Of a stretch of DNA of 64,000 nucleotides, positions 36,353 to 45,431 are shown piece by piece. Positions within the stretch are counted from its first letter, which is position 1; each line of letters starts with the position of its first letter. A program made the translations under genes and the position numbers. The stretch is taken from the NCBI GenBank assembly GCA_963848195.1, contig CAWKCY010000024.1, positions 186,001 through 250,000 on the forward strand. Direction: 5' to 3'. The DNA is from CAVQBP01 sp963848195 (GTDB lineage: Bacteria; Bacteroidota; Ignavibacteria; Ignavibacteriales; Ignavibacteriaceae). A model generated the notes under the pieces. That model saw only the letters and a program-made list of their open reading frames with translations. It was not told the DNA's origin and made no database searches.

Positions 36353-39300
36353 ATGAAGATAAAATATATTAATACATTTCTACTAATTTTTACTTTTGTG
36401 TTAAGTAGTTTTACAGCAGCACAGAAAGCGAATCCTAAAACTACGAGAGAGCATCAGGCTGTCAAAGATTATATTCAACAGCAGCTGCAGAATGGATCTC
36501 AGGTAAAGAGGTTCCTGAATTCGCCTGATAAAAATGAAAGTAAAGCTGGAAAGCTGTCGAAAACTACAGGGATAAAGGATAGAAAAAGTTTTATAATGAA
36601 CGGGAATAAAATTCTTGTTTATGTAACTAATTTTGGAGGAATAGGAGGAGGATATACATTAGATCAATCCAGCAGGTATTTGGGAGATGTAGTATGGAAA
36701 GGATTACCATATGTTTTCCAGTTTGTTCCGATAGTTGGCGCTTCTGTTCCTGATGCAAGAAATCCTAATAAAAGACTTCATATAATTTCCGATGCGCTTG
36801 ATGATTACCCGCACTCCGCAAGACCGGGGGATGATCTAATTGAAATAAATCCAACTGAGGATACTCTATGGCAATTCGAACCGCTGCCAGGATACGCTGA
36901 TCCAAACCAGGATAACATGGCTCACAATCCTGATTTTGATACAGACAGGGATGGAAAACCAGACAGTTGGCCGCGAGATTGGTATAATCCAGCTTTAGGT
37001 AAATATGTCTGGCCCGGTTACTTAAAACAGGATGTAAATAATGCTGACCTTGAGACATTCTGGGCAATGGATGACAGGGATAACAGGGAATTCCCCTATT
37101 ATCCATATAATTCGGATTTGAAGAAAATGGGTATAGGAGTTCAGGTTGATGGAAGAGCATTACAATGGAGTAATTCACTCGCAGAAAATGCTGTATTTTT
37201 TGTTTATACAATTACTAATGTCAGTGATAAAGATTTAGACAGCGTATTTTTCGGAATTTATGGTGATCCTGATGTTGGGGGTCAAAAAGATAATGCAGAT
37301 GATATTGGTATCTTTTTTCCCCCTTATTCGATTCCCGGTCATAATGTTGATAATATTCCAGTCTATTCCCGAAGTATGGTAGCTTTTCATGATGATGGTA
37401 ATAGCATAGGAGAAAATGCAATACCTGATGGAATAATTGCCTGCAAATTTCTTGAAAGTCCTGGAAATGCAAATGACGGAATCGATAATGACGGTGATGG
37501 GATGATAGATGAAAGCCAATCTAACGGAATAGATGATGACCATGACTGGAACCCGGAAACTGATGATGTTGGGATAGACGGCATATCAAATACAGGAGAT
37601 GAAGGAGAAGGTGACGGAATACCGACAGCCGGTAAACTTTTAGCTAACGGAGCTCTTGATCCCTTGCATCCGGGAGAACCGAATTTTGAATATACTGATC
37701 TTGATGAAGCTGATCAGATTGGTCTGACAAGTTTTAGTACATGGCCATGGGGTCAGAAGACAGGAAATCCGAAGAATCCCAGAGAAGGTTACTTTGTAAG
37801 TAACGATTCTTTAATGTGGGAAAAAAGTAAACCTAATACCCCCAGCCACAATGGTTTTGAAGAGGTTTTAACTGAGGGACAGGATATTACTTTCGTATTT
37901 GGCTCAGGATATATTTCTCTTAAAAGAGGTGAAACCAAAAGAATATCTGTGGCTCTCATTTTGGCTAATGATATAGACGATTTGCTTACTACTGCTTCAA
38001 CAGTTCAGGATATTTACAACATAAATTATAATTTCTCAAAACCGCCTGATCTACCAACCTTAACTGCTGTTCCGGGTGATAAAAAAGTTACACTTTACTG
38101 GGATGATATAGCAGAAAGCAGTATTGATCCCATAACCGGTAAAGATTTTGAGGGTTATGTCCTTTACAGAAGTACAGATCCTGGTTTCTCGGATATTCAA
38201 ACAATCTCGGATGGACAGGCAACCCCATTTTTATCGGAACCGCTTAAAACTTACTCAGGTGTTGAATGCAAATGGGATTTAGTTAATCAATGGAGCGGTT
38301 ATCATCCTGTCCCATATAAAGGCCGCGGAATTCATTATTATCTGGGAGATAATACGGGACTTGTACATTCATTTGTTGATTCGAATAATGTAATAAACGG
38401 ACAAACCTATTATTATGCGTTAGTTGCATATGATCATGGAGATTCTGCTAATTTTCCTCCTGCAGAAACCACAAAGAAAATAAATGTTGATCCGATTACT
38501 TCAAAATATATACTTGATAAAAATACTGCGGCAGTGATCCCCGGACCAAGAGCGGACGGTTATATTGCACCTGCTTTAAACAGTTCCAATGTTTTACATA
38601 AAAGCGGGATAGGCAACGGTTCAGTTAACTTTTCAATTTTAAATGATTTACTCGTTCCTGATAATGATTATGAATTATTTTTCAGTGATTCTCTTATAAT
38701 AAACGGAAAGAAAACAGGAGAAAAGAATTACTCTATTCTTGATTCAAAAGTCTATACTAAAAAGATAAATTTCTTTTCGGAAAAGTTTACCGATATCGGA
38801 TTCGGCAATATCCTTGATGATCAGTATTTGAAGTTAAAAGATGCGAATGGAAATATATTTTCGAGAGTTAATTCACAGGATACTTCAGATTATATAATTG
38901 ATCTGGAGAAAGGAAAGATAAGAAGATCGGGCAGCAGCAGCATTCCGGATAATCCCTCTTCAGCATATACACTTGAATTCAGGTATTTGCCAATTGCAAA
39001 CAGTTTGCTGATGAATGACGAAGATAATAATCCAGTATTTGAAGGCATAAAATTGCAGGTAAAGGATCAGACTAAAATTGAATACGATCCCGATAGGTCA
39101 AAATGGCTTAACGGAAATTCAAATTTTACTTTTAATGCTGCCTTAGCATCTGTAGGATCTGCAACTAATAAAACGGTATATCCAGCAGATTATGAAATTA
39201 AATTTTCATCCAATTATATTGATTCGACACTTATCAGACCACCGGGACAGCCTTTCATAATGTGGCCGGTTAAATATTCGGTTACGGATGTTACATCAGG

Positions 39301-39910
39301 GGTTCCGCAAAGGATTCTAACATATTTAAATGAGAATAATGCAACAAGAGACTCTGCCTGGAGTCCCGGTGAAGAAATTATTTTATATAAGCCAGGGAGT
39401 ACAAAGAGCAGTGATATGCTCACATGGGGTGTTAAAATTAGTTTGCCTACAGATTCTACTATAAAAAATATTATTTATCCCGGTGAAGGTGATATTCTTT
39501 TAATTGCGACAAAAAGACCTTTTACTGTTCAGGATACATTTTATTTAAAGACGAATCAAGGTACAGTTGATAATGCATTAGCTTCCTCAAAATTGGATAA
39601 TATATACGTAGTGCCTAACCCTTATGTTGCATATAATGCATTGGAGCCTCAAAACCGTCTTTCGGATCAATCACGTGGTGAACGCAGAATTTATTTTGAA
39701 AATCTGCCTCCTAAGTGTACAATACGTATATATTCAATAGTCGGGGATCCGGTTAGAGTTCTTGAACATGATTCCGGAGTTTCAAATGGAAGGGAATATT
39801 GGAACTTATTGAATAGAGACGGTTTCAGTGTCTCTTATGGATTGTATATTGCACATGTAGACGCGCCGGGAATAGGTGAGAAGATAATAAAGTTTGCATT
39901 AATTAAATAA
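36353..39910 (+). CDS. Very large secreted protein with FN3, calcium-loop segment and sorting-like C-terminus
   Basis: 1185 residues with ribosome site GGAG and a signal peptide ending near SFTAAQ. An N-terminal region related to the broken gene at 16158 comes first. Around residues 375-425 a run of DxDxDG-type loops (GIDNDGDGMIDES, GIDDDHDWN, GIDGISNTGDEGEGDG) looks like thrombospondin-3/EF-hand-like calcium binding. An FN3-like domain lies near 565-720 (LPTLTAVPGDKKVTLYWDD). The C-terminus has the VPNPYVAYNA variant and ends KIIKFALIK, a type A-like sorting domain without NYPNPFNP. It is the intact counterpart of the 16158-18231 gene. Confidence 0.8.
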   Translation: MKIKYINTFLLIFTFVLSSFTAAQKANPKTTREHQAVKDYIQQQLQNGSQVKRFLNSPDKNESKAGKLSKTTGIKDRKSFIMNGNKILVYVTNFGGIGGGYTLDQSSRYLGDVVWKGLPYVFQFVPIVGASVPDARNPNKRLHIISDALDDYPHSARPGDDLIEINPTEDTLWQFEPLPGYADPNQDNMAHNPDFDTDRDGKPDSWPRDWYNPALGKYVWPGYLKQDVNNADLETFWAMDDRDNREFPYYPYNSDLKKMGIGVQVDGRALQWSNSLAENAVFFVYTITNVSDKDLDSVFFGIYGDPDVGGQKDNADDIGIFFPPYSIPGHNVDNIPVYSRSMVAFHDDGNSIGENAIPDGIIACKFLESPGNANDGIDNDGDGMIDESQSNGIDDDHDWNPETDDVGIDGISNTGDEGEGDGIPTAGKLLANGALDPLHPGEPNFEYTDLDEADQIGLTSFSTWPWGQKTGNPKNPREGYFVSNDSLMWEKSKPNTPSHNGFEEVLTEGQDITFVFGSGYISLKRGETKRISVALILANDIDDLLTTASTVQDIYNINYNFSKPPDLPTLTAVPGDKKVTLYWDDIAESSIDPITGKDFEGYVLYRSTDPGFSDIQTISDGQATPFLSEPLKTYSGVECKWDLVNQWSGYHPVPYKGRGIHYYLGDNTGLVHSFVDSNNVINGQTYYYALVAYDHGDSANFPPAETTKKINVDPITSKYILDKNTAAVIPGPRADGYIAPALNSSNVLHKSGIGNGSVNFSILNDLLVPDNDYELFFSDSLIINGKKTGEKNYSILDSKVYTKKINFFSEKFTDIGFGNILDDQYLKLKDANGNIFSRVNSQDTSDYIIDLEKGKIRRSGSSSIPDNPSSAYTLEFRYLPIANSLLMNDEDNNPVFEGIKLQVKDQTKIEYDPDRSKWLNGNSNFTFNAALASVGSATNKTVYPADYEIKFSSNYIDSTLIRPPGQPFIMWPVKYSVTDVTSGVPQRILTYLNENNATRDSAWSPGEEIILYKPGSTKSSDMLTWGVKISLPTDSTIKNIIYPGEGDILLIATKRPFTVQDTFYLKTNQGTVDNALASSKLDNIYVVPNPYVAYNALEPQNRLSDQSRGERRIYFENLPPKCTIRIYSIVGDPVRVLEHDSGVSNGREYWNLLNRDGFSVSYGLYIAHVDAPGIGEKIIKFALIK

Positions 39911-39962
39911 GTTAATGGTTAATTGTTAATTGTTAATTGTTAATTGTTAATTGTTAATCGTG
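39911..39962. repeat. GTTAATT heptad repeat, left border of the four-helix-bundle gene
   Basis: GTTAATT (first copy GTTAATG) is repeated seven times head to tail up to a final GTTAATCG. Right of the next gene, CGATTAACTAATAACAATTA at about 40400-40423 reads as an inverted version. The two could be the imperfect ends of a small mobile cassette. Confidence 0.7.
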
Positions 39963-39988
39963 GTTAATAGTAGATTGGAAAGGATTAG

Positions 39989-40408
39989 TTGAAGAGTACG
40001 CAATCAATTAGGAGTTTTGAAGATCTGGAATGCTGGAAGGCGAGTGTGGAAGTTAGAAAGTATATCTCCGGGTTGATAAAAAAGTTTCCCAATTCGGAAA
40101 AATATGATATGATTGATAATATGAAAAGAGCAGCTCATTCTGTTACAAGGAATATTGCCGAAGGATATGGAAGATTTCATTTTAAGGAGAATGTGCAATT
40201 CTGCAGGCACAGCAGAGGTTCCTTATATGAACTTATTGATGACTTAATAACTTCAAAAGATGAAAATTATATTACAACAGAAGAATATCTCTCTGGAAGA
40301 AACAAAATTGAAAAGGCCTTATGTATATTAAATGGATATATAAATTATCTTAATAGAGCTTTAAGTAGTAAAAATGAAAAATCAGTATCTGCCGGGATTA
40401 ACGATTAA
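39989..40408 (+). CDS. Four-helix-bundle protein (S23/IVS type)
   Basis: 139 residues; the start is a TTG placed 4 nt behind GGAAAGGA. The sequence has the typical opening IRSFEDLECWKASVEVRKYI, the core RAAHSVTRNIAEGYGRFHFKENVQFCRHSRGSL and a helical C-terminal half. Members of this family are encoded in 23S rRNA intervening sequences or stand alone, and a related protein (Avd) serves diversity-generating retroelements. No rRNA, reverse transcriptase or variable repeat is near, so this is a stand-alone copy. It sits between the secreted protein and PorV genes of a cassette that elsewhere in the window is contiguous. Confidence 0.88.
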   Translation: MKSTQSIRSFEDLECWKASVEVRKYISGLIKKFPNSEKYDMIDNMKRAAHSVTRNIAEGYGRFHFKENVQFCRHSRGSLYELIDDLITSKDENYITTEEYLSGRNKIEKALCILNGYINYLNRALSSKNEKSVSAGIND

Positions 40409-40448
40409 CTAATAACAATTAACGAATATCGAAAATAGGAGTTAATAA

Positions 40449-41465
40449 ATGAAATTGTATAAATATATGTTAACAGCTGCAATAGCATTATTTTTTGCTG
40501 GGGGATTGTTTGCACAGAGTTTGAAGACAGGAACAACCGCAGCGGAGTTCTTAAAGATAGGAGTTGGTCCCCGTGCAATTGGTATGGGGAGTGCATTTAC
40601 GGCAACGTCCGATGACATAACCGCATTATACTGGAATCCCGGCGGTTTAGCTAATTTAAACTCCAATCAGGCTTTCTTTAATCATGTTAACTGGATAGCG
40701 GATATTAACTATGATTATGCGGCTTTAGCCGTTAATGTTCCGGATTTTGGAGTTCTCGGATCTTTTGTTTCAATCCTTACGACTAATGATATGTCTGTAA
40801 GAACTATAGAAAGACCGGAAGGTACCGGGGAATTTTTTACTTACAGCACACTGGCAGTAGGATTAAGTTATGCAAGGCGTTTAACTGAACAATTTTCGAT
40901 TGGTTTTAATGTTAAATATATCAGTGAAAATCTCTGGCACATGAACAGTACAGGGTTTGCTATGGATATCGGTACACTTTATAAAATCCCTATTCTAAAT
41001 GAAATGAGAATTGCGGCAAGTATATCTAATTTCGGAACAAAGATGAAACTAACGGGGAGGGATATTTTATCAGTCAAGCAGGTTGGTGCCGGCAGTTCCC
41101 CTAATTTAATCGATACTGATTTAGAACTGGATTCATACGATTTACCATTACTTTTTAGAATAGGTGCTGCGGTTGATGTAGTAAAATCATCATCAAACAG
41201 AATAACTATTGGAGTAGATGCAATTCATCCGAATGATCATTCTGAATATATTAATACCGGCTTAGAATATTCCTGGAATGAGACTATATTTATTAGAGGA
41301 GGATATAACTCGCTATTCGAATTGGATACTGAAAAAGGGTTAACATTGGGATTCGGTCTTAAATATACTATAATAGATCTTGTTAAGATTGGATTGGATT
41401 ATGCATACCAGGACTTCGGTAGATTGAATAATGTTCAGTATTTTTCTCTGGGAATTAATTTCTAA
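40449..41465 (+). CDS. PorV/PorQ family outer-membrane protein (second cassette)
   Basis: 338 residues with ribosome site TAGGAG. The signal peptide ends near GLFAQ. It carries the family hallmark TAAEFLKIGVGPRAIGMGSA and DDITALYWNPGGLANL, then a FadL-like barrel ending in FSLGINF. It is a paralogue of the gene at 18251, with the same presumed role: outer-membrane handling of proteins bearing a C-terminal sorting domain, perhaps the one at 36353. Core machinery genes of the type IX system (porK, L, M, N, sov) are not in the window. Confidence 0.87.
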   Translation: MKLYKYMLTAAIALFFAGGLFAQSLKTGTTAAEFLKIGVGPRAIGMGSAFTATSDDITALYWNPGGLANLNSNQAFFNHVNWIADINYDYAALAVNVPDFGVLGSFVSILTTNDMSVRTIERPEGTGEFFTYSTLAVGLSYARRLTEQFSIGFNVKYISENLWHMNSTGFAMDIGTLYKIPILNEMRIAASISNFGTKMKLTGRDILSVKQVGAGSSPNLIDTDLELDSYDLPLLFRIGAAVDVVKSSSNRITIGVDAIHPNDHSEYINTGLEYSWNETIFIRGGYNSLFELDTEKGLTLGFGLKYTIIDLVKIGLDYAYQDFGRLNNVQYFSLGINF

Positions 41466-41507
41466 TATTAAATAATTTAAGTCTATTACTGAGATAATAT
41501 TTATATA

Positions 41508-41978
41508 ATGATTTCAAACGCAGTTCAAGATTACTATCCTGATGAACTAAGCTATTGTTACGGATGCGGAAGATTAAATGAACACGGTCATCAGATAAAA
41601 AGTTATTGGGAAGGGGATGATACGGTTGCACATTTTACACCAAAGCAGTACCATATAGCTATTCCGGGTTATGTGTACGGAGGTTTGATAGCTTCTCTTA
41701 TTGATTGTCATGGAACCGGGACTGCGGCTTTAGCTTCATACCGGAATGAAGGAAGGGAACCGGGTACAGAACCCGCTTTCCGTTTTGTTACTGCATCACT
41801 TCAGGTAGATTATCTTCTTCCCACTCCTTTAGGTGTAGAATTAGAAATCAGGGGGAAGGTTATCGAGTTAAAAGGACGGAAAGTCATTTCAGAAATTACG
41901 GTAGCAGCAGAAGGGCAGGTAACAGCAAAGGGGAGAGTTGTAGCCGTACAAATGCCGGAGAAGATGATTAAAACATAA
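41508..41978 (+). CDS. PaaI-family hotdog thioesterase
   Basis: 156 residues, no signal, cytosolic. The hotdog signature is clear: YCYGCGRLNEHGHQIK near the start, then a helix YVYGGLIASLIDCHGTGTA with Asp66 as the likely catalytic acid, and strand pairs ending AKGRVVAVQMP. It probably hydrolyses an acyl-CoA thioester; the substrate is unknown. It lies 42 bp behind the PorV gene on the same strand and may share its transcript, though there is no functional tie. A repeat cluster follows. Confidence 0.85.
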   Translation: MISNAVQDYYPDELSYCYGCGRLNEHGHQIKSYWEGDDTVAHFTPKQYHIAIPGYVYGGLIASLIDCHGTGTAALASYRNEGREPGTEPAFRFVTASLQVDYLLPTPLGVELEIRGKVIELKGRKVISEITVAAEGQVTAKGRVVAVQMPEKMIKT

Positions 41979-41989
41979 ATAATTCTAAG

Positions 41990-42212
41990 ATGATATCTTG
42001 TTGATCCTCTACGAGGATCCTGGTCTAATGTTTCTATTTATTTGCTACAATAATTAAACATCTACGATGTTTATGACCTCTCTAACGAGGATTCTGGTCT
42101 AATGTTTTGTATTTACTTTGCTACAATTATTAAACATCTACGATGTTTATGTTTGACTTTGTTGAAGTCAAAATTATTACCTACCTTTATTAAAGATGTC
42201 ATCTTTATTTCT
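41990..42212. repeat. Palindrome cluster with 77-bp duplication between converging genes
   Basis: GCTACAATAATTAAACATCT (42043) and GCTACAATTATTAAACATCT (42120) lie 77 bp apart; each runs into the hairpin AAACATC-TAC-GATGTTT. Interleaved are GATCCTC-TAC-GAGGATC (about 42003) and a decayed partner near 42077, both followed by TGGTCTAATG. GACTTTGTTGAAGTC (42155) and AAAGATGTCATCTTT (42192) end the cluster. It uses the same head as other arrays, with stems found only here. Confidence 0.8.
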
Positions 42213-42218
42213 GTATAT

Positions 42219-43874
42219 TTATTTCATTTCTTCTATCTGGAAGACAGGCTTAATATCAACCGGGATTGATGAAAGCATATCTATTATTGATTTCATTGAA
42301 GGAGAAATTACAGCATACCGATTAATTAATTCTTTGGCTCCATTATAATCGCCTGTGGCTTCAATAGTTAAAAGTCTATTTGCGAGTTCTTTGATAGAGT
42401 CATAAATCTTATCAAAATTAACTTTTACTTTATTTGTTTCAGGGTTGTATTCATATCCACCTTTTTCTAATAGATAATTATAAATAATTGCATTTCCGCT
42501 TCCATGAGCTTCGGTAATTCCAAATCTCACTGACCGGAAAATCCCTGCTAAGAATGTAGTCCATGTTTCATTTGCAAAGCTTTTTGGAAACATTCCTTTA
42601 TCAATCATAAAAATATTATTATACATGCCAAGGACATCGGCTTTACATTCTTCTATGGTTGAATAAGCTTCCTTTAGTTCCTTTTTAACTTCTGTTTTTC
42701 TGCCGTTAACAGTAATAAATCCCGGACCAACTCCATGGGACATTTCATGCATTAGGGCATGGCTGAAAAATGCATTTACTGTCACATAGTTAAGCTGATC
42801 TTCGGATAAAACAATACCGGCTATGGGTTTAAGTTGTTTCTCGAACTTTGCATCATTTATATTTTTGAGCATTACTTTTTTCGAACCCTTAGCTTTTCTG
42901 ACTCTCTCATCATTCGGAAGATTAAAAGCTAGTGTCTGCACTCCTGCCTTTGTATCTCCTCCGGAATAAACTTCATTAACAACAACAATAGGGGATTCAC
43001 TGCCCCGCTGGTTATTTTTATATTTTTTGTCAATTGGGAGATTTTCTTCAATCTCTTTCAAATATTTACCAAATTCCTGAAGCTTTTCACTTTCTGCTGA
43101 ATCTTTTATGGTTACAAAGCTTTCAAAGGAAGCTTTATAGTTGAACATTTCATCTTCATATACTTCATACGGTCCAATCACAACTTCAATTTTATTATTT
43201 TTTAGATCCATCCATGCCATATCACTATCATAATAGTCATTAGTTTCAAAAGCCTTTGCCCTTAATAGTAAATATTTTTTTAATGAAGGATTATCGGCGT
43301 AATCGGCAGCCTCCCTTAGAAGATCTGCAGCTTTACTTAATTCCGGTTTGTAAAACTCTGAATATGGTATTGCAGTCAATTTCCCGTTATCTTTGCGAAT
43401 TATAGTAAATGTAGATGTAAAGGCGGTATAATCATCGGGATGTTCCTTTACCCATTGGTTAAATTCATCTTTAGTCATGTCCGGAGGATAAAAATTAGCT
43501 CCTTTAGGCTTCTCATGGGTACCGATAAATGGCTTATTATGATCCAGTCTGTCAAACGGACCGAACATTATATCAAAATATTTTAGCTTTAATTGATCTG
43601 CTTCGGAAGAAGAATTACGGAGACTGTCTTTGATCTCTACATTTTTAAAATAGACCTGACTAAGGTAAATGCTGTCGATAATTTGTGAAGCTTCAAATAA
43701 TTTTCTAACTACTATCCTTTCCCGCTCATTCAAAACAGTTGAATCATATTTAATTTCTACAGGGGCAAACTGTGCAATTTTATCTTTTAACATACTAATT
43801 TCCTTTGAATCCTTATTATTTGAACATCCTGTTATTATAGCTGCAGCAATTAGAGAGTATAAAAAAAGTTTCAT
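42219..43874 (-). CDS. M49-like (dipeptidyl-peptidase III family) zinc peptidase, lipoprotein
   Basis: 551 residues with an upstream AAGGGAAA and a lipobox (AAIITGC, Cys near 17). The zinc site is HALMHEMSHGVG with HEMSH near 375-379 and the third ligand in TIEECKADVLG (Glu near 409). In classical DPP III the helix motif is HELLGH; this protein keeps the ECKAD element but has the shorter HExxH, as Bacteroidota relatives do. It probably removes dipeptides from peptides in the periplasm or at the outer membrane. It is a single gene between repeat clusters. Confidence 0.8.
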   Translation of the reverse strand: MKLFLYSLIAAAIITGCSNNKDSKEISMLKDKIAQFAPVEIKYDSTVLNERERIVVRKLFEASQIIDSIYLSQVYFKNVEIKDSLRNSSSEADQLKLKYFDIMFGPFDRLDHNKPFIGTHEKPKGANFYPPDMTKDEFNQWVKEHPDDYTAFTSTFTIIRKDNGKLTAIPYSEFYKPELSKAADLLREAADYADNPSLKKYLLLRAKAFETNDYYDSDMAWMDLKNNKIEVVIGPYEVYEDEMFNYKASFESFVTIKDSAESEKLQEFGKYLKEIEENLPIDKKYKNNQRGSESPIVVVNEVYSGGDTKAGVQTLAFNLPNDERVRKAKGSKKVMLKNINDAKFEKQLKPIAGIVLSEDQLNYVTVNAFFSHALMHEMSHGVGPGFITVNGRKTEVKKELKEAYSTIEECKADVLGMYNNIFMIDKGMFPKSFANETWTTFLAGIFRSVRFGITEAHGSGNAIIYNYLLEKGGYEYNPETNKVKVNFDKIYDSIKELANRLLTIEATGDYNGAKELINRYAVISPSMKSIIDMLSSIPVDIKPVFQIEEMK

Positions 43875-43935
43875 CTATTTCCCTTAAATTTTTGACATTG
43901 AAATATAACGAAATTTAGTAAATGTTTGGGTGTAT

Positions 43936-44212
43936 AGAGTTAAATTGCTTAATTGTTAAATTGTTAAATTGTTAAATTGTTAAATTGTTAAATTGTTTAA
44001 TTGCTTAATTGTTAAATTGTTGAATCGCTATATTGTTTTAAAGGAAATAAATTTGATATTGAAATTTTTATCGAAGGATTGACCTTTTTAAATGATTAAC
44101 TTTAATAATTACAGAAAACAAAAGATACAAACATTATGACCTTATTATCTTTTCTGTACCCAAATGGGAAAATATACAAGATCATTAAGCAATAAAGCAA
44201 TTAAACAATTTC
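43936..44212. repeat. GTTAAATT octamer array with mirrored far end, MITE-like
   Basis: GTTAAATT-type units repeat about nine times from 43938 to 44030, and AAATTGTTTAATTGCTTAAT occurs at 43990. At 44188-44212 the sequence AATAAAGCAATTAAACAATT is nearly its reverse complement, giving a structure of about 277 bp with inverted ends. The middle part has no gene. It lies just upstream of the S33 hydrolase gene. Confidence 0.65.
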
Positions 44213-44234
44213 TTTCTATTAAGGAGTTCCAAAA

Positions 44235-45215
44235 ATGAAAAGAATAATTTTTACTTCTTTATTTTTTCTGATTTCCTCTATCTTATTGATTTGTCAAACC
44301 TCCGAAAAGGGTTCTAATCCGCAAGTCTTTCAAATAAAACAAGGGTATGTTGATGCTAACGGAGTAATGATTTATTATGAAGAATTAGGGAGCGGTAAAC
44401 CTTTAATGATTGTACATGGAGGTCCTGGAGCAACACATGATTATTTCCTTCCTTATCTTTTACCGCTTGTAAAGCACAACCGAATAATCTTTATAGATGA
44501 ACGCGGTTCAGGTAAATCGGAGAAACTGGAAGATTCAACGCAGTATACGGTAGAAAATATGGTAGAAGATGTTGAAGCAGTGAGAGAAGCGCTGGGACTC
44601 GGGAAAATGAGTCTGCTGGGTCATTCTTACGGAGGTGTACTGGCTCAGGCTTATGCTTTGAAATACCAGGAGAATCTGACTCATTTAATTTTATGCAGTA
44701 CTTTTCCCAGCACTTCACAAATGAACGAAGTCTTTAATAAGATTAAAGAAAAAATGGCGCCTGAATTAAGAGATAGAATTAACAAAATGGAGAAAGAAGG
44801 ACTATTCGGGCATGGTCTTCCTTATGAAAGGAACCGCTATACTAACGATTATATGATTGCGGCGTGGGGAGAGGGATATTTCCCGTATATTTATCAAAAG
44901 CATCCGGACCCTGATTATGATCCTACCAGCGGCGGTTTAGCATGGACTCTTTATCGTGAAATGTGGGGTTCAAATGGTGAATATGTTATTGACGGGAACC
45001 TTAAATCGGTTGAATATGTTGACAAACTTCATACAATTACAGTACCCACACTAATTAATTGCGGGGATCATGATGAATGCGATCCTTCTCTCTCTAAAGA
45101 GATGCACGAGAAGATCCCTAATTCAAAGCTGGTTATTTTTCCGCAAAGCGGGCATATGACTTTTGTAGATCAGACGGACATGTTTATTAAGGCTGTTGAG
45201 GATTTTTTGCATTAA
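44235..45215 (+). CDS. Alpha/beta hydrolase, proline iminopeptidase (S33) type, secreted
   Basis: 326 residues, AAGGAG ribosome site and a Sec signal peptide (MKRIIFTSLFFLISSILLIC, possibly a lipobox Cys). The oxyanion motif HGGPG (near 61-65), nucleophile elbow GHSYGG (Ser near 131), Asp in NCGDHDECDP (near 276) and His in PQSGHMTF (near 305) complete the catalytic triad. HGGPG is characteristic of prolyl iminopeptidases, which release N-terminal residues from peptides. Location in the periplasm beside an M49-like peptidase gene fits peptide breakdown, although the two are divergent. Confidence 0.85.
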   Translation: MKRIIFTSLFFLISSILLICQTSEKGSNPQVFQIKQGYVDANGVMIYYEELGSGKPLMIVHGGPGATHDYFLPYLLPLVKHNRIIFIDERGSGKSEKLEDSTQYTVENMVEDVEAVREALGLGKMSLLGHSYGGVLAQAYALKYQENLTHLILCSTFPSTSQMNEVFNKIKEKMAPELRDRINKMEKEGLFGHGLPYERNRYTNDYMIAAWGEGYFPYIYQKHPDPDYDPTSGGLAWTLYREMWGSNGEYVIDGNLKSVEYVDKLHTITVPTLINCGDHDECDPSLSKEMHEKIPNSKLVIFPQSGHMTFVDQTDMFIKAVEDFLH

Positions 45216-45271
45216 CGTGTTAAGTTAGTACACGTATTCTTAATTGTGATACCTTATGGTGGAGGGAGTAG

Positions 45272-45308
45272 CCACAAAGTCTCCAAGGCACAAAGTTACA
45301 CAAAGTAC
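45272..45308. repeat. CACAAAG-type intergenic repeat
   Basis: CCACAAAGTCTCCAAGGCAC followed by AAAGTTACACAAAG. Repeats of this type are widely seen between genes of distant bacteria (from memory). It lies between the S33 hydrolase and the iron-sulfur subunit gene. Confidence 0.5.
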
Positions 45309-45431
45309 TTTTTGGTCATTGTCCTACACCGTAAATAAATTCATAATGTTATTTATTATTTCAAAAAATCTTGTTAATTTGAAATTAATAAGATTAATTA
45401 TTTTAGTATTTAGGCGGAGAAGGGGTTATAT

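Noticed and set aside
39989..40408. Diversity-generating retroelement accessory (Avd)
   Set aside because: The fold family fits, but there is no reverse transcriptase and no template/variable repeat pair in the window.
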